Shown here piece after piece: positions 1-9,690 of a DNA stretch of 35,255 nucleotides. Origin of the DNA: Chloroflexota bacterium (GTDB taxonomy: Bacteria > Chloroflexota > Dehalococcoidia > Lucifugimonadales > UBA2962); contig PAAV01000042.1 in the NCBI GenBank assembly GCA_002699485.1, positions 1 through 35,255 on the forward strand. The letters run 5' to 3'. Position 1 is the stretch's first letter. Every line of letters starts with the position of its first letter. Position numbers and translations under genes: made by a program. A model generated the notes under the pieces. The model worked only from the letters and a program-made list of their open reading frames with translations. It made no database searches and was not told the DNA's origin.

Positions 1-624
1 ATTATTCCTAGTTCAATTGGAGCTTTTGGTTTAGACACCCCTGCGGTAGCTCCAAACGATACTTTGCAACGACCAAATACGATATATGGAATATCAAAAG
101 TTTTAGGAGAATTGCTAGGTAATTATTACCACTCTATGACTGGGCTCGATGTTAGGGGCGTACGGTTGCCGGGAGTTCTGAGCTGGAAAGTGGAGCCTAC
201 AGCAGGTACCACGGATTATGCAGTAGCAATTTTTTACGGCGCGTTGATCTCTGGCAAATATGTATGCTATTTGAGGGACGATACTAAGTTACCAATGATG
301 TATATGCCAGACGCAGTGAACTCATTAATATTATTATCAGAGGCTGATGGAAGTAAATTGCAGCACAGGGCTGATTTCAATGTGGCAGCAATCAGCTTTA
401 CACCGGCTGAACTTGCAGCGGCAATAACCAAAAGATTACCAAATTTTAAAATGGAATACGCAATAGATCCTATGAGGCAAGCAATTGCGGATTCATGGCC
501 TGATGAGCTCATCGATGATGTTGCAAAAGCAGAATGGGGATGGAATCATAAATTTGGCTTAGATGAAATTGTAGACGAAATGATTGAAAAACTAAGTATT
601 AAGCTACAAGACAAGATAAGCTGA
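1..624 (+). CDS. tdh: L-threonine 3-dehydrogenase, SDR (epimerase-like) type, 5'-truncated
   Basis: The reading frame is open from base 1, so the gene begins upstream of the window; the TTG at 64 is internal. This is the C-terminal two thirds of an extended short-chain dehydrogenase. The first codons give PSSIGAFG, which carries the catalytic Ser, and YGISK follows with the catalytic Tyr and Lys. The run GTTDYAVAIFYGAL, LPMMYMPDA, SFTPAEL and ADSWPDEL is the pattern of the NAD-dependent threonine dehydrogenases of the UDP-galactose-4-epimerase-like family, which oxidise L-threonine to 2-amino-3-ketobutyrate in the cytoplasm. The Rossmann NAD-binding N-terminus lies outside the window. leuC starts 56 bases downstream on the same strand. 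A different sugar epimerase is less likely because the DSWP and TTDYAV signatures are specific to this family. Confidence 0.85.
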   Translation: MIPSSIGAFGLDTPAVAPNDTLQRPNTIYGISKVLGELLGNYYHSMTGLDVRGVRLPGVLSWKVEPTAGTTDYAVAIFYGALISGKYVCYLRDDTKLPMMYMPDAVNSLILLSEADGSKLQHRADFNVAAISFTPAELAAAITKRLPNFKMEYAIDPMRQAIADSWPDELIDDVAKAEWGWNHKFGLDEIVDEMIEKLSIKLQDKIS

Positions 625-680
625 TCAAAGAACTGTCATCTATTAGGCCATTACATATTTAATCAAGGTAAATACAAATA

Positions 681-2090
681 ATGGAACAAAATCAACCGAG
701 AACGTTATTTGAAAAAATTTGGCAATCACATTTAGTTAGAGAGAAAAAAGGTGAACCAACTTTACTTTATGTAGATTTACATTTAGTACACGAAGTCACA
801 TCTCCTCAAGCATTTGATGGATTGAGAATGGCAGGTAGAAGCGTAAGGCGTACTGACCTGACAATAGCAGTTATGGATCACAATACACCAACATGGGACC
901 TGTCATTGCCAGTAAAAGACCCAATAGCAAAACAACAGTTAGACGCACTTGCAAAAAATTGTGCTGAATTTGGGGTTGAGCTTTATGACCGATTTAGCCC
1001 TTTACAGGGAATAGTACACATTATCGCGCCGGAACAGGGCCGTACACAGCCTGGCAAAATCATTGTGTGCGGTGATAGCCATACTTCTACACATGGAGCC
1101 TTTGGTGCCTTTGCTCTAGGTATTGGGACATCTGAAGTCGAGCATGTTTTGGCAACTCAGACATTAAGGCAGAAAAAACCCCTAACAATGGAGATTAACA
1201 TAGACGGACCAGCGCCACCTGGGGTTTCAGCCAAAGATATTATTTTAGGGATAATAGGTCGAATTGGAGTAGCAGGTGCTGCAGGCCACGTCATTGAGTA
1301 TACAGGCGAAGCCATCACAGGTTTATCGATGGAAGGCAGAATGACGGTTTGTAATATGTCTATTGAAGCGGGCGCCAGGGCTGGAATGGTAGCGCCTGAC
1401 CAGACTACATTTGACTATATTGAAGGCAGATCACATGCCCCAAAAGATGCAGAATTTCAGATGGCCACTGAACAGTGGAGCAGATTAAGATCGGATCCTG
1501 GAAGTGTTTATGATTCGAGGGTTGTTATAGAAGCCAACGACCTAGAACCTTTCGTTACGTGGGGCACCAACCCGGGCATGGTTGTTCCAGTGACAGGTAA
1601 AATCCCTAACCCTGAAAATGCTTTTGACGAAACTGAAAAGGAATCATGGGAAAGAGCACTAAGCTATATGGATCTAACCTCGGACATTCCAATCACCGAT
1701 GTTGCAATAGATAGAGTTTTTATCGGCTCGTGCACTAATTCGCGAATTGAAGATATAAGGGCCGCAGCCACGGTGGCTAAAGGTAAAAAAGTTAATGATC
1801 AAGTATATGCTATGGTCGTTCCCGGATCAGTTGCTGTAAAAGAGCAAGCAGAAGAGGAAGGGCTGGACCGTATATTAATTGAGTCAGGCTTTGATTGGAG
1901 GGAGGCGGGATGCTCGATGTGCTTAGGGATGAACCCAGATATTTTACAACCGAAAGAAAGATGTGCTTCTACAAGCAACAGAAACTTTGAAGGTAGGCAG
2001 GGTAAGGGCGGAAGAACGCATCTTGTTAGCCCTCAGATGGCCGCGGCCGCGGCCATAGAAGGAAGGTTTGTAGATATTCGGGAATGGTAG
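681..2090 (+). CDS. leuC: 3-isopropylmalate dehydratase large subunit
   Basis: Large subunit of isopropylmalate isomerase, which converts 2- to 3-isopropylmalate in leucine synthesis together with LeuD. The protein has 469 residues, the usual length of bacterial LeuC. Aconitase-family marks are [15 protein letters not shown] near residue 132, GSCTNSR with C351, and GCSMC with C411 and C414; these three Cys are the expected [4Fe-4S] ligands. The ATG follows an AAGGT about 11 bases upstream. leuD follows after 57 bases, so the two are probably cotranscribed. A homoaconitase or methylthioalkylmalate isomerase role cannot be excluded from sequence alone, but length and pairing favour leucine synthesis. 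Confidence 0.95.
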   Translation: MEQNQPRTLFEKIWQSHLVREKKGEPTLLYVDLHLVHEVTSPQAFDGLRMAGRSVRRTDLTIAVMDHNTPTWDLSLPVKDPIAKQQLDALAKNCAEFGVELYDRFSPLQGIVHIIAPEQGRTQPGKIIVCGDSHTSTHGAFGAFALGIGTSEVEHVLATQTLRQKKPLTMEINIDGPAPPGVSAKDIILGIIGRIGVAGAAGHVIEYTGEAITGLSMEGRMTVCNMSIEAGARAGMVAPDQTTFDYIEGRSHAPKDAEFQMATEQWSRLRSDPGSVYDSRVVIEANDLEPFVTWGTNPGMVVPVTGKIPNPENAFDETEKESWERALSYMDLTSDIPITDVAIDRVFIGSCTNSRIEDIRAAATVAKGKKVNDQVYAMVVPGSVAVKEQAEEEGLDRILIESGFDWREAGCSMCLGMNPDILQPKERCASTSNRNFEGRQGKGGRTHLVSPQMAAAAAIEGRFVDIREW

Positions 2091-2147
2091 TAAAAACAAA
2101 AGTCTCTCATAAAATCAATCAAAATATTAATCTCTGGTGAAGGTAAA

Positions 2148-2762
2148 ATGGAACCATTTATAAAACATACAGGATTGGTTGCTCCTATGGACAGAGCCAA
2201 CGTCGATACTGATCAAATAATACCAAAGCAATTCCTTAAAAGAATTGAAAGAACGGGTTATGGCCAATTTTTATTTAATGATTGGCGCTTTAATGAAAAT
2301 GGAACTCTTAATCCGGAATTCGAATTAAACAAAAGCTGCTATCAGGGCGCATCGATATTAGTTGCCGGAGCGAATTTTGGGTCAGGTTCGTCTCGCGAAC
2401 ATGCTCCATGGGCATTGATGGACTATGGGTTTAGATGCATTATTGCACCTTCTTTCGCAGACATTTTTTACAATAATTGCTTTCAGAACGGGATACTGCC
2501 CATAGTAGTGCCTGATAGTGTTGTTGCCGAAATAACCAGCAAGTCTAGAACCGAAAAAGGATACAGGTTAAACGTAGATTTAAAGTCATTGAAGATCTGG
2601 GATGAAGACGAAGAAATTGTTTTTCAATTTAAAATTGACGATTTTCGAAGAAATTCTCTAATGAATGGCCTGGATGACATTGGAATTACCCTGCAACATG
2701 AAACAAACATTTCGGATTTTGAGCAAATAAGACATAAACACGGCGGCGTTCTAAGGAGCTAA
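2148..2762 (+). CDS. leuD: 3-isopropylmalate dehydratase small subunit
   Basis: Small (swivel) subunit of isopropylmalate isomerase, 204 residues, close to the usual 200. NVDTDQIIPKQFLK near the N-terminus and NFGSGSSREHAPWAL in the middle are the LeuD signatures; the second loop contacts substrate. It completes the heterodimer with the LeuC encoded just upstream. The ATG has GGTGAAGG at a normal distance. The gene ends 41 bases before the convergent accDA gene, and I see no convincing intrinsic terminator in that gap. Confidence 0.95.
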   Translation: MEPFIKHTGLVAPMDRANVDTDQIIPKQFLKRIERTGYGQFLFNDWRFNENGTLNPEFELNKSCYQGASILVAGANFGSGSSREHAPWALMDYGFRCIIAPSFADIFYNNCFQNGILPIVVPDSVVAEITSKSRTEKGYRLNVDLKSLKIWDEDEEIVFQFKIDDFRRNSLMNGLDDIGITLQHETNISDFEQIRHKHGGVLRS

Positions 2763-2803
2763 AGTCATTTTGTTTGCCCCGTTTAACTAATCGAAGGCTA
2801 ATC

Positions 2804-4714
2804 TCAATCATCAGAAATTTCATGATCGTGATCGAGAGGATCGATTTTTTCCAAAGATGTAGTTTCTTGAAAATATAATCCGGAGGCAGGTGTTCGAGAA
2901 CTGATTGATTCAGAATGATCAGTTACAGAACTGGGTGATGGATTTAATTCAGTTGGAGAACCGAACTTTTTAGTGAATTCACCTATTTGTCTGAATTTTC
3001 GGTATCGTCTTCTAGATCGTCTGAAATTAGACCAATTACCAATATCGGTTAAGTGGATCAAAATAAAGCGCCTTAATTGCCTGGCAGCTGCATCAGGACT
3101 TTCATGTGCTCCTAGAGGCTCGCCGACAATTTCATCAACAATATTTAATTCCAGACAATCAGCTGCTGTTAATCGTAAAGATTCTGCCGCCTCTTCATTA
3201 GTTGTTGATTTGTCGAACATAATGGAGGCTGCTTCCTCAGGAGCCATTACGGTATAAATGGCATTTTGCATCATTAATACTCTGTCTGCGATAGCAAGAG
3301 CCAATGCCCCCTCGCTTCCACCCTGGCCGATTATTGCTGCGATAGTTGGTACATTTAATGAAGCCATTACTGACATGGTCAATGCGATAGAGCTACCTAG
3401 TCCTTGTTGCTCTGATTGGATGCTCTGGTTTGGTCCGGGTGTATCAATAAGCGTGATAACCGGAATTTCGAATTTTTCTGCTAGTCTCATTAAACGTACA
3501 GCCTTACGAAAACCGGAAGGGGAAGTCATCCCATCATTTGCCCCATCGATATTTTCACCACCCCTTTCTTGCCCTATGACCATTACAGTTTGGCCACCTA
3601 GGTGTCCGAGCCCTCCTAATACAGCAAGGTCATCCCCTGTAGAACGATCTCCTTTTAACTCAAAAAAGTTTAATATGATACGATTTATATAGTCGATCGA
3701 AGTGGGCCTTTTTGTATGCCTCGCCAATCCGACTGATTGCCATGCCCTTTGTTTCGGAAGCGGAGTTTGATTCCTTTTTGCTTTTTTTCTATAACTCAGG
3801 CGAAATTCTGGATTAGTTAAATCTAAGATGGTAGCAAGGGTTTCGTTTAGGTTAGTGCGGTCAACGATTGCATCTATCATTCCATGAGAAAGTTGAGATT
3901 CAGCGTTATTTATCGATGGAATTTTTGATTTAACTTCAGACTCTTTAATGGTTCGGGCAGGTGAAAAGCCTACTATTGCGCCTGGTTCTGCTAAAGTAAT
4001 ATCTGCTAGGTTTGCTAGACTGGCAAATGCCTGTCCCGTGGTTGGATTAGCCAGGACGGATATAAGAGGCAATCTTTTTTCTGAAAACCGCTCAGCCGAA
4101 ACTGTGATTTTTCCCATTTGTAACAAAGAAAGTAAACCTTCATGAACCCGAGACCCTCCGCTTGTTAAAATTGCAACAAGGGGCAGCTTGCGTCTGGCAG
4201 CATGTTCGAATGCTAAAGCAACCTTTTCTCCTACAACAGAACTGATTGATCCTCCCATAAATCCAAAATCTAAAGCTATTAATGTGGCGGAACTTCCACC
4301 AATGGAACAAACGCCCGTTACAATTGCCTCATACAATCCAGTTCTTTTTTGATCCGCTGAGATTCGTGCGGTGTACGCTGATTTGGAAGAAGCTGAAGTG
4401 GGGTCTATTGATGCAATAGAGCGATTAATTTCCTTGAAACTACCGGGATCAACTAGGCTCTGAATCCTATCTCTAGCTGATAGCCCATAATGGAATTTAC
4501 ATCCTGGGCAAACCCTGAACTGCTTATATAGAGGTGAGTCTACTAGAACTATCCCACAGACCAAACAGGCTTCTCGTAGATCTGTGTCTACTTGATTAAT
4601 CTGCGCTTGTGCCTCGTTAGAACTTAAAAGGAGTCTAATAAGGCTTGATAGTTTTCGAACCATACCCTTTTGCCTGCCTACTAAAAATTCTAGTGTTGAT
4701 GTTGTACCGATCAA
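2804..4714 (-). CDS. accDA: Acetyl-CoA carboxylase carboxyltransferase, fused beta and alpha subunits (AccD-AccA)
   Basis: A single 636-residue chain carries both halves of the biotin-dependent carboxyltransferase that makes malonyl-CoA for fatty acids. The N-terminal AccD half has a four-Cys zinc ribbon (C50, C53, C69, C72) followed by LSARDRIQSLVDPGSF and the crotonase-like fold with GGSRVHEG. The AccA half begins near residue 325 (RPTSIDYINRIILNF) and contains LGGQTVMVIGQERG and LIDTPG. The last 75 or so residues are basic and then Ser/Thr-rich and belong to neither domain. The first available start is TTG at 4714, directly after an in-frame TAA; ATG at 4663 is an alternative, and neither has a strong ribosome binding site. 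It lies 31 bases after ftsK. The biotin carboxylase and carrier genes are not in the window. A propionyl-CoA carboxylase is less likely because of the zinc ribbon. Confidence 0.92.
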   Translation of the reverse strand: MIGTTSTLEFLVGRQKGMVRKLSSLIRLLLSSNEAQAQINQVDTDLREACLVCGIVLVDSPLYKQFRVCPGCKFHYGLSARDRIQSLVDPGSFKEINRSIASIDPTSASSKSAYTARISADQKRTGLYEAIVTGVCSIGGSSATLIALDFGFMGGSISSVVGEKVALAFEHAARRKLPLVAILTSGGSRVHEGLLSLLQMGKITVSAERFSEKRLPLISVLANPTTGQAFASLANLADITLAEPGAIVGFSPARTIKESEVKSKIPSINNAESQLSHGMIDAIVDRTNLNETLATILDLTNPEFRLSYRKKAKRNQTPLPKQRAWQSVGLARHTKRPTSIDYINRIILNFFELKGDRSTGDDLAVLGGLGHLGGQTVMVIGQERGGENIDGANDGMTSPSGFRKAVRLMRLAEKFEIPVITLIDTPGPNQSIQSEQQGLGSSIALTMSVMASLNVPTIAAIIGQGGSEGALALAIADRVLMMQNAIYTVMAPEEAASIMFDKSTTNEEAAESLRLTAADCLELNIVDEIVGEPLGAHESPDAAARQLRRFILIHLTDIGNWSNFRRSRRRYRKFRQIGEFTKKFGSPTELNPSPSSVTDHSESISSRTPASGLYFQETTSLEKIDPLDHDHEISDD

Positions 4715-4745
4715 TTAGTAGTATGACCGAATTAAGCATGTGCCT

Positions 4746-7172
4746 TTATCGAATTATAACATCACGCGATTTTGAGCCATCACTAGGCCCAACTATGCCC
4801 TGCTCTTCTAGTTCGTCCATTAGCCGTGCGGCTCTTGGGTAGCCAATCCTTAAGCGGCGTTGTAAAAAGGAAGTCGATAATTTACGCTCGGAATTGGCCA
4901 GGGAAATCGCTTTGTCTAAAAGCACATCTCCTGCCTCGCTAATATCAATAGCTTCAGGTTTATCGGAGTCGAGTGGGGGCGTTAAATCCATATCTGGTAT
5001 TGGAGGCCAATTAACATTTTTCCAGTAATCTACTAATTTCGATATCTCTGAGTCTGAAATAAATACCCCTTGAATTCTACTAGGCCGTGATGCATCGATC
5101 GGCTGATACAGCATGTCACCTTTGCCTAGAAGCTTCTCAGCGCCTGTACTATCTAAAATAGTCCTTGAATCAATTTGAGAAGTTACACCAAAAGCGATCC
5201 TGCTAGGAAAATTTGCTTTAATTAATCCGGTCAAAACATCAACAGAAGGTCTTTGTGTCGCAATTATTAAATGAATTCCTGTTGCCCTGCCGAGTTGAGC
5301 TAAGCGACAAAGCGATTGTTCAACTTCTATCGAAGAGGTCATCATTAAATCAGCTAGTTCATCGATTACCACAACGAGGTACGGCATTTTTTCATTAGAC
5401 TTTGAATTGTAAGAAGATATATTTCTCGTTCCAGATTGTTCCATATGCTTGTAACGTTTTAGCATTTCGTTAATAAGAGCTTTCAATAATGGCACGACCT
5501 CCGAAGTTTCTACAGTAACCGGAGTTAACAGGTGTGGTATGCCATTAAAAGGAGTTAACTCAACTCTTTTTGGATCTATTAACAATAGGCGTAATTTGGA
5601 CGGCGAGTTTTCACTAATTAAACAGGACACTATAGTATTAAGACATACGCTTTTCCCGCTGCCTGTAGCTCCTGCAACCAATAAGTGGGGCATGGCTACT
5701 AAATCTAATGCAACATCATCACCCCCAGTGCTTTTACCCAGCGCTATAGGTAAAGTTCCTGATTTCGTCAGATTTTCAAAATTATTGTTATCCATAACTG
5801 ATCTAATCGTAACTAAAGAGGGATTCGCATTTGGCACTTCAATTCCAACTAAAGATGTTCCGAGCACCGGAGACTCGATGCGAATGGAAGAAGTTTGTAG
5901 CGCAAGAGCTAGATCTTTTTCACGTTGCATAATGGTGTCAACCTTTACACGCGTTTTCGATTCAACCTTTTTCTTAACTATTTTTCCGGAATCATCCAAT
6001 ATAGTCTTACCGGCGTTATCAGTCTCATTTTCTTGCTTATATCTTCTAATCCATCCAGGTTCTATTCCATACATAGTTACTGTCGGGCCTGGCCTAGTCA
6101 TTTTTACTTCTGTTTCTACCCCGTAGTCATTTAGTGTTTGTTGGATTTTTTTAGATGTTTCAGCCATTTCAGACGGGGGAACTGTTTGAGAAGGAGCATC
6201 AATAAGGATAGTTCTTTTCGGAAGCGCCCACAATTTACCCCATTTATCTAGTAATGGTAGGCCGTCTATAGACAAGGTTTGTTGTAACCGACCTTCGTCT
6301 TCTTTGGCCTCGTTCCATGACTTATTAAACTTTGAAGCTTGGTCTGCGGTTGTGTTCGATTTTTCTTCAAGACTGTCGTCTGGCTGTATAGCAATTTCAG
6401 CTGTTACGTTGGCATCGAGCCCTACTATTTCATCATCACTCGTATTATTAGACATTGTGGCCGGCAAATCGGATGTAGAAACAACCTCTGTCTCCGCTGA
6501 AGAACTGAAGGATTCACTTTTTGATGAATGGACTTCATCTCTATAAAGTGACACAAACGACCGGAACTTGCCAGCAGTTATTTTTGAAAGCTTTAATATT
6601 GAGCCAGATAATTCCCAAAATAAAGTAATTGAGAACCATGTCATAGACCAAGAAGCAACAGCAATTTTGGAAATTATAGAGGAGCAACTTTTAGGGAAAA
6701 TAACCCCCACACTGCAAGCGATCATTGCTATGCTTAACAGCGTTACTATTATTAAGTTGTCATTCGTAATTAAAGATCCAACTTCACCACCTAAAGATAC
6801 TTTGCCATCCAACGTGAATATTCTTAAGGCAGAATCAATTCCGGGGTTAAAAGCTGAGAGTATGGATAAAATGGCTACAGCCCCAAAGAGTAGCGCGGCC
6901 CATATGATGACATTGCGCATATGGATTATAGATTTCGATTTGTATAAAGTTGCAATGAAAACTGATATCCATATGGCAGCTGGGATAAACCCTAAGCCTA
7001 GTTGAGTTAATATCTCATCTCTAACTTTGAAATATGAGTTCGTAACTTCAGTCCCAAATATAAAGCCTGCAATTACTAGGATTGCGATAATAGCCAAGAT
7101 GCATGCAGCTATGTAGCCACCTTGATGTCTCGGTAAAAACTTATTGAAATTGTAGGTCAGTTTGCCATTCAT
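4746..7172 (-). CDS. ftsK: FtsK/SpoIIIE-type DNA translocase
   Basis: Membrane-anchored hexameric DNA pump that moves chromosome ends through the division septum. Four to five hydrophobic segments occupy about residues 20-200, then an acidic, Ser-rich linker (about 205-300). The motor follows: an alpha domain near 320-430, Walker A GATGSGKS near residue 500, Walker B VVVIDELADLM, and the ATQRPSVDVLTGLIKANFPS stretch. The C-terminal 65 residues form the winged-helix gamma domain (LQRRLRIGYPRAARLMDELEEQGIV), which reads polar guide sequences. At 808 residues it is the size of SpoIIIE rather than of E. coli FtsK, whose linker is much longer. ATG 7172 has AAGG upstream. It sits between rnj and accDA, probably in one transcription unit. 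Confidence 0.93.
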   Translation of the reverse strand: MNGKLTYNFNKFLPRHQGGYIAACILAIIAILVIAGFIFGTEVTNSYFKVRDEILTQLGLGFIPAAIWISVFIATLYKSKSIIHMRNVIIWAALLFGAVAILSILSAFNPGIDSALRIFTLDGKVSLGGEVGSLITNDNLIIVTLLSIAMIACSVGVIFPKSCSSIISKIAVASWSMTWFSITLFWELSGSILKLSKITAGKFRSFVSLYRDEVHSSKSESFSSSAETEVVSTSDLPATMSNNTSDDEIVGLDANVTAEIAIQPDDSLEEKSNTTADQASKFNKSWNEAKEDEGRLQQTLSIDGLPLLDKWGKLWALPKRTILIDAPSQTVPPSEMAETSKKIQQTLNDYGVETEVKMTRPGPTVTMYGIEPGWIRRYKQENETDNAGKTILDDSGKIVKKKVESKTRVKVDTIMQREKDLALALQTSSIRIESPVLGTSLVGIEVPNANPSLVTIRSVMDNNNFENLTKSGTLPIALGKSTGGDDVALDLVAMPHLLVAGATGSGKSVCLNTIVSCLISENSPSKLRLLLIDPKRVELTPFNGIPHLLTPVTVETSEVVPLLKALINEMLKRYKHMEQSGTRNISSYNSKSNEKMPYLVVVIDELADLMMTSSIEVEQSLCRLAQLGRATGIHLIIATQRPSVDVLTGLIKANFPSRIAFGVTSQIDSRTILDSTGAEKLLGKGDMLYQPIDASRPSRIQGVFISDSEISKLVDYWKNVNWPPIPDMDLTPPLDSDKPEAIDISEAGDVLLDKAISLANSERKLSTSFLQRRLRIGYPRAARLMDELEEQGIVGPSDGSKSRDVIIR

Positions 7173-7229
7173 GCTGCGACCTTAAGTTCACTACGAATAG
7201 TTGTGAATAAAAGGCAAGCTACAAAACTT

Positions 7230-8894
7230 TTAATCCGCTGGCTGTACTAGAGCTAAAACTACTGGCCTTCTTTTCGTCTCCTTGTACAGCATATCAGCAA
7301 CCAAACGTGTAATATTTTCTCGTATGTCGTACCAATCTAATACTGAAGCGCTGTCATTTTCCAGCGCAAAATGTACCAGTTGTGAGGTTTTTTCTGAGAG
7401 GCCTTCAATCTGATTGAGCTCTGGGAACCCGTATGACACAATCGTTGGATCGCTTAATAGGGCTAATGGTCGACTTTTCGCAGCTAAGCCCACTACGACA
7501 AGACCTGACTTGGATATACGATTGCGCTCCTTTAGCTGAAAATCCGTGTTGTACCAAGGTTTCTTGCCTGAGATAAAAACCTGTTCCAGGGGAATATAGT
7601 CTGTAGTATTAGCCTCGGTTGAATTTATATCAACAACGTATCCATTCTCGAGGACCAGCGTGTTTTGCGGCTTTATACCAACCAGTTTAGCTAATTCTGC
7701 ATTGGCAACAAGATGCCTATATTCTCCATGGATTGGGATAAAAAACTTTGGACGAACGATATTAAGTAAAAGTTTCAGTTCTTCTCGCGAAGCGTGGCCA
7801 TGAACGTGAACATTAGCGTTTCGACTTGAAAAAACCTTGGCTCCTAGCCTGTAAAGATCATCAATTGTTTTAGCAACAAGAGACTCGTTTCCAGGGATAG
7901 GCGATGATGACAAAATGACTGTATCTCCTGAAACTATATTTACGTCGTTGTGTTCATTTCGAGACATTCTGACAAGAGCGCTAGTAGGTTCACCTTGAGT
8001 TCCTGTTGCTAAAAGTATTATTTTGTTAGCAGGAAGCTTTTTTGCTTCTTTCAGCGAAATCAACACATTGGGTTCAGCATTTAGATACCCTATTTTAATT
8101 GCCATTTTCAGATTGTTGCTCATACTACGACCAACTACAGCGACCTTACGATTATGTCTGAAGGCACTGTCTAACACGATCTGCATTCGTGAAATTAAAG
8201 AAGCAAAAGTGGCAACAATTATTCTGCCTTCTGCTTGAGATATTTTTAAATCGATAGGGCTTTGTATTGTTGACTCGGATGGGGTATACCCGTCAACCTC
8301 GGCATATGTGGAGTCAGCTAGTAATAGCAAAACCCCCTCTGAGGCTAGCCTAGAAAGAGTGGCAAAATCAGTCTTGTGGTTATCTATGGGGGTATGATCG
8401 ACTTTAAAGTCTCCAGTGTGAATGATTGAACCCAACGGAGTGTGGATTGCTATACCCATTGAATCTGGTATTGAATGACACACTCTAAAAAATTCGACAG
8501 TGGAACTGCCTATTTTCAATGGACTGTTAGGCTCGATAATATGTAAATCAGCCTGTTTTAAAAGTCCGTGCTCCCGCAACTTAACACTTATTAGTCCATG
8601 GGTGAGTCTGGAGGCATAAACTGGGACATTTAATTCAGAAAGCACATATGGCAGTGCGCCAATGTGATCTTCGTGCCCATGTGTTAACAATATAGCCTGA
8701 ACTCTATCCTTGTTTTTTATTAGATAACTGATGTCTGAAATTATGAAATCGACCCCTGGCATGTCACTGCTAGGAAACAAGATTCCTGCGTCGATAATAA
8801 AGATGTCATGATCTAGCTCCACAACCATCATGTTGCGCCCGATCTCACCTAAGCCACCAAGAGGTATAATTCGGATATTAGAAAAATTTGACAA
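7230..8894 (-). CDS. rnj: Ribonuclease J
   Basis: Metallo-beta-lactamase/beta-CASP ribonuclease with 5'-to-3' exonuclease and endonuclease activity in RNA decay and rRNA maturation. The N-terminus IRIIPLGGLGEIGRNM is the RNase J signature. H72, H74, D76 and H77 of THGHEDH are the two-metal site; HTGDFK, ADSTYAE, a beta-CASP block (GRSMSNN) and HVHGHAS follow in the expected order. The C-terminal 100 residues match the RNase J C-terminal domain. The length of 554 is typical. The start must be TTG at 8894, because the conserved motif begins at residue 6 and the next Met is inside it. It lies 11 bases after udg and 57 before ftsK. Confidence 0.94.
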   Translation of the reverse strand: MSNFSNIRIIPLGGLGEIGRNMMVVELDHDIFIIDAGILFPSSDMPGVDFIISDISYLIKNKDRVQAILLTHGHEDHIGALPYVLSELNVPVYASRLTHGLISVKLREHGLLKQADLHIIEPNSPLKIGSSTVEFFRVCHSIPDSMGIAIHTPLGSIIHTGDFKVDHTPIDNHKTDFATLSRLASEGVLLLLADSTYAEVDGYTPSESTIQSPIDLKISQAEGRIIVATFASLISRMQIVLDSAFRHNRKVAVVGRSMSNNLKMAIKIGYLNAEPNVLISLKEAKKLPANKIILLATGTQGEPTSALVRMSRNEHNDVNIVSGDTVILSSSPIPGNESLVAKTIDDLYRLGAKVFSSRNANVHVHGHASREELKLLLNIVRPKFFIPIHGEYRHLVANAELAKLVGIKPQNTLVLENGYVVDINSTEANTTDYIPLEQVFISGKKPWYNTDFQLKERNRISKSGLVVVGLAAKSRPLALLSDPTIVSYGFPELNQIEGLSEKTSQLVHFALENDSASVLDWYDIRENITRLVADMLYKETKRRPVVLALVQPAD

Positions 8895-8905
8895 TTAATA
8901 TTAAC

Positions 8906-9571
8906 CTATAATTTATTTCCATTATCCTCTTTCGTCTCAGGCAATTCATTCGAGTCCAAATCAAAAGTCAGTTGTGACTCGCTTAAATTCTTTTTCGTCA
9001 GTTTTTCAGATTCAATTTGAGTGTTACTTATTAACATTTTCATTTTGCGAAAATCTTCTTCTAAAATCGGTTTGAGGCGTGGATTATGTAAAGTTGCAGC
9101 AGGATGGTAAACAGGGAAAATGGTTCGCCCATTCCAATTTCTAGGCCTACCTCTTGCTCGACTAATTAATTCTCCGGGGAAGAAATTGCCGAACGAGTGC
9201 CGTCCAAGGGTCACAATTAAATCCGGATTGATAAGATCTATTTGTTTGTCCAGATATTTCCAGCACTGATCAATTTCATGAGGACTAGGGTCTCGGTTAT
9301 TAGGAGGCCTACACTTTATAATATTTGCTATGTAAACCTCCTGTCTGCTTAAACCAATAAGTTCAAGCATTCCAGACAGCACGTTTCCAGCTGCCCCGAC
9401 GAAAGGTAAGCCTGCTTCATCTTCCCGTGCACCAGGGGCTTCCCCGACAAACATTATTTTTGAAGTTAAGCTGCCTTGTCCAGGCACGGCGTTAGTCCGT
9501 GTTTTACAAAGATCACATTGAACACAAGTCTTTATTTTGTTGACAAGTGATTCGTATTCAGAAATTACCAT
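8906..9571 (-). CDS. udg: Uracil-DNA glycosylase, family 4 ([4Fe-4S] type)
   Basis: Removes uracil from DNA to start base excision repair. The N-terminal CVQCDLCKTRTNAVPGQG (C16, C19, C22) and later Cys in IIKCRPP and DQCWKY give the iron-sulfur ligands of thermophile-type family 4/5 enzymes. GEAPGAREDEAGLPFVG is the uracil-recognition and water-activating loop, and VYHPAA is the family's second active-site motif. The 221 residues include about 40 C-terminal acidic and polar residues beyond the fold. Start ATG 9571. The 119-base gap upstream holds a candidate promoter and the end of the acpP unit, so udg may lead the udg-rnj-ftsK-accDA transcript. Confidence 0.93.
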   Translation of the reverse strand: MVISEYESLVNKIKTCVQCDLCKTRTNAVPGQGSLTSKIMFVGEAPGAREDEAGLPFVGAAGNVLSGMLELIGLSRQEVYIANIIKCRPPNNRDPSPHEIDQCWKYLDKQIDLINPDLIVTLGRHSFGNFFPGELISRARGRPRNWNGRTIFPVYHPAATLHNPRLKPILEEDFRKMKMLISNTQIESEKLTKKNLSESQLTFDLDSNELPETKEDNGNKL

Positions 9572-9620
9572 AAAAGAATCGAAATTTAATTACAAATAGT
9601 TATTAAGAGAATGAACCTTA

Positions 9621-9650
9621 ATATTCCACAATCTTACTGCAAAGGTCAAC
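9621..9650 (-). promoter_or_regulatory. Candidate sigma-70 promoter for udg-rnj-ftsK-accDA
   Basis: Read on the minus strand, TTGACC (9650-9645) is followed after 18 bases by AATATT (9626-9621). The -35 matches the consensus at five of six positions and the -10 at four of six. The element lies between the acpP stop and the udg start, where a transcription boundary would be expected. Support is by motif only. Confidence 0.35.
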
Positions 9651-9660
9651 TCGTTTATGA

Positions 9661-9682
9661 TTAAAGAGCCTGCCAAGACAGG
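9661..9682 (-). terminator. Possible weak intrinsic terminator after acpP
   Basis: On the minus strand CCTGT and GCAGG can pair around a CTTG tetraloop (9682-9669), and CTCTTTAA follows. It begins 8 bases after the acpP stop codon. The stem is only five pairs including one G-U, and the T-run is short, so termination may be partial. Confidence 0.35.
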
Positions 9683-9690
9683 TACGCTTA

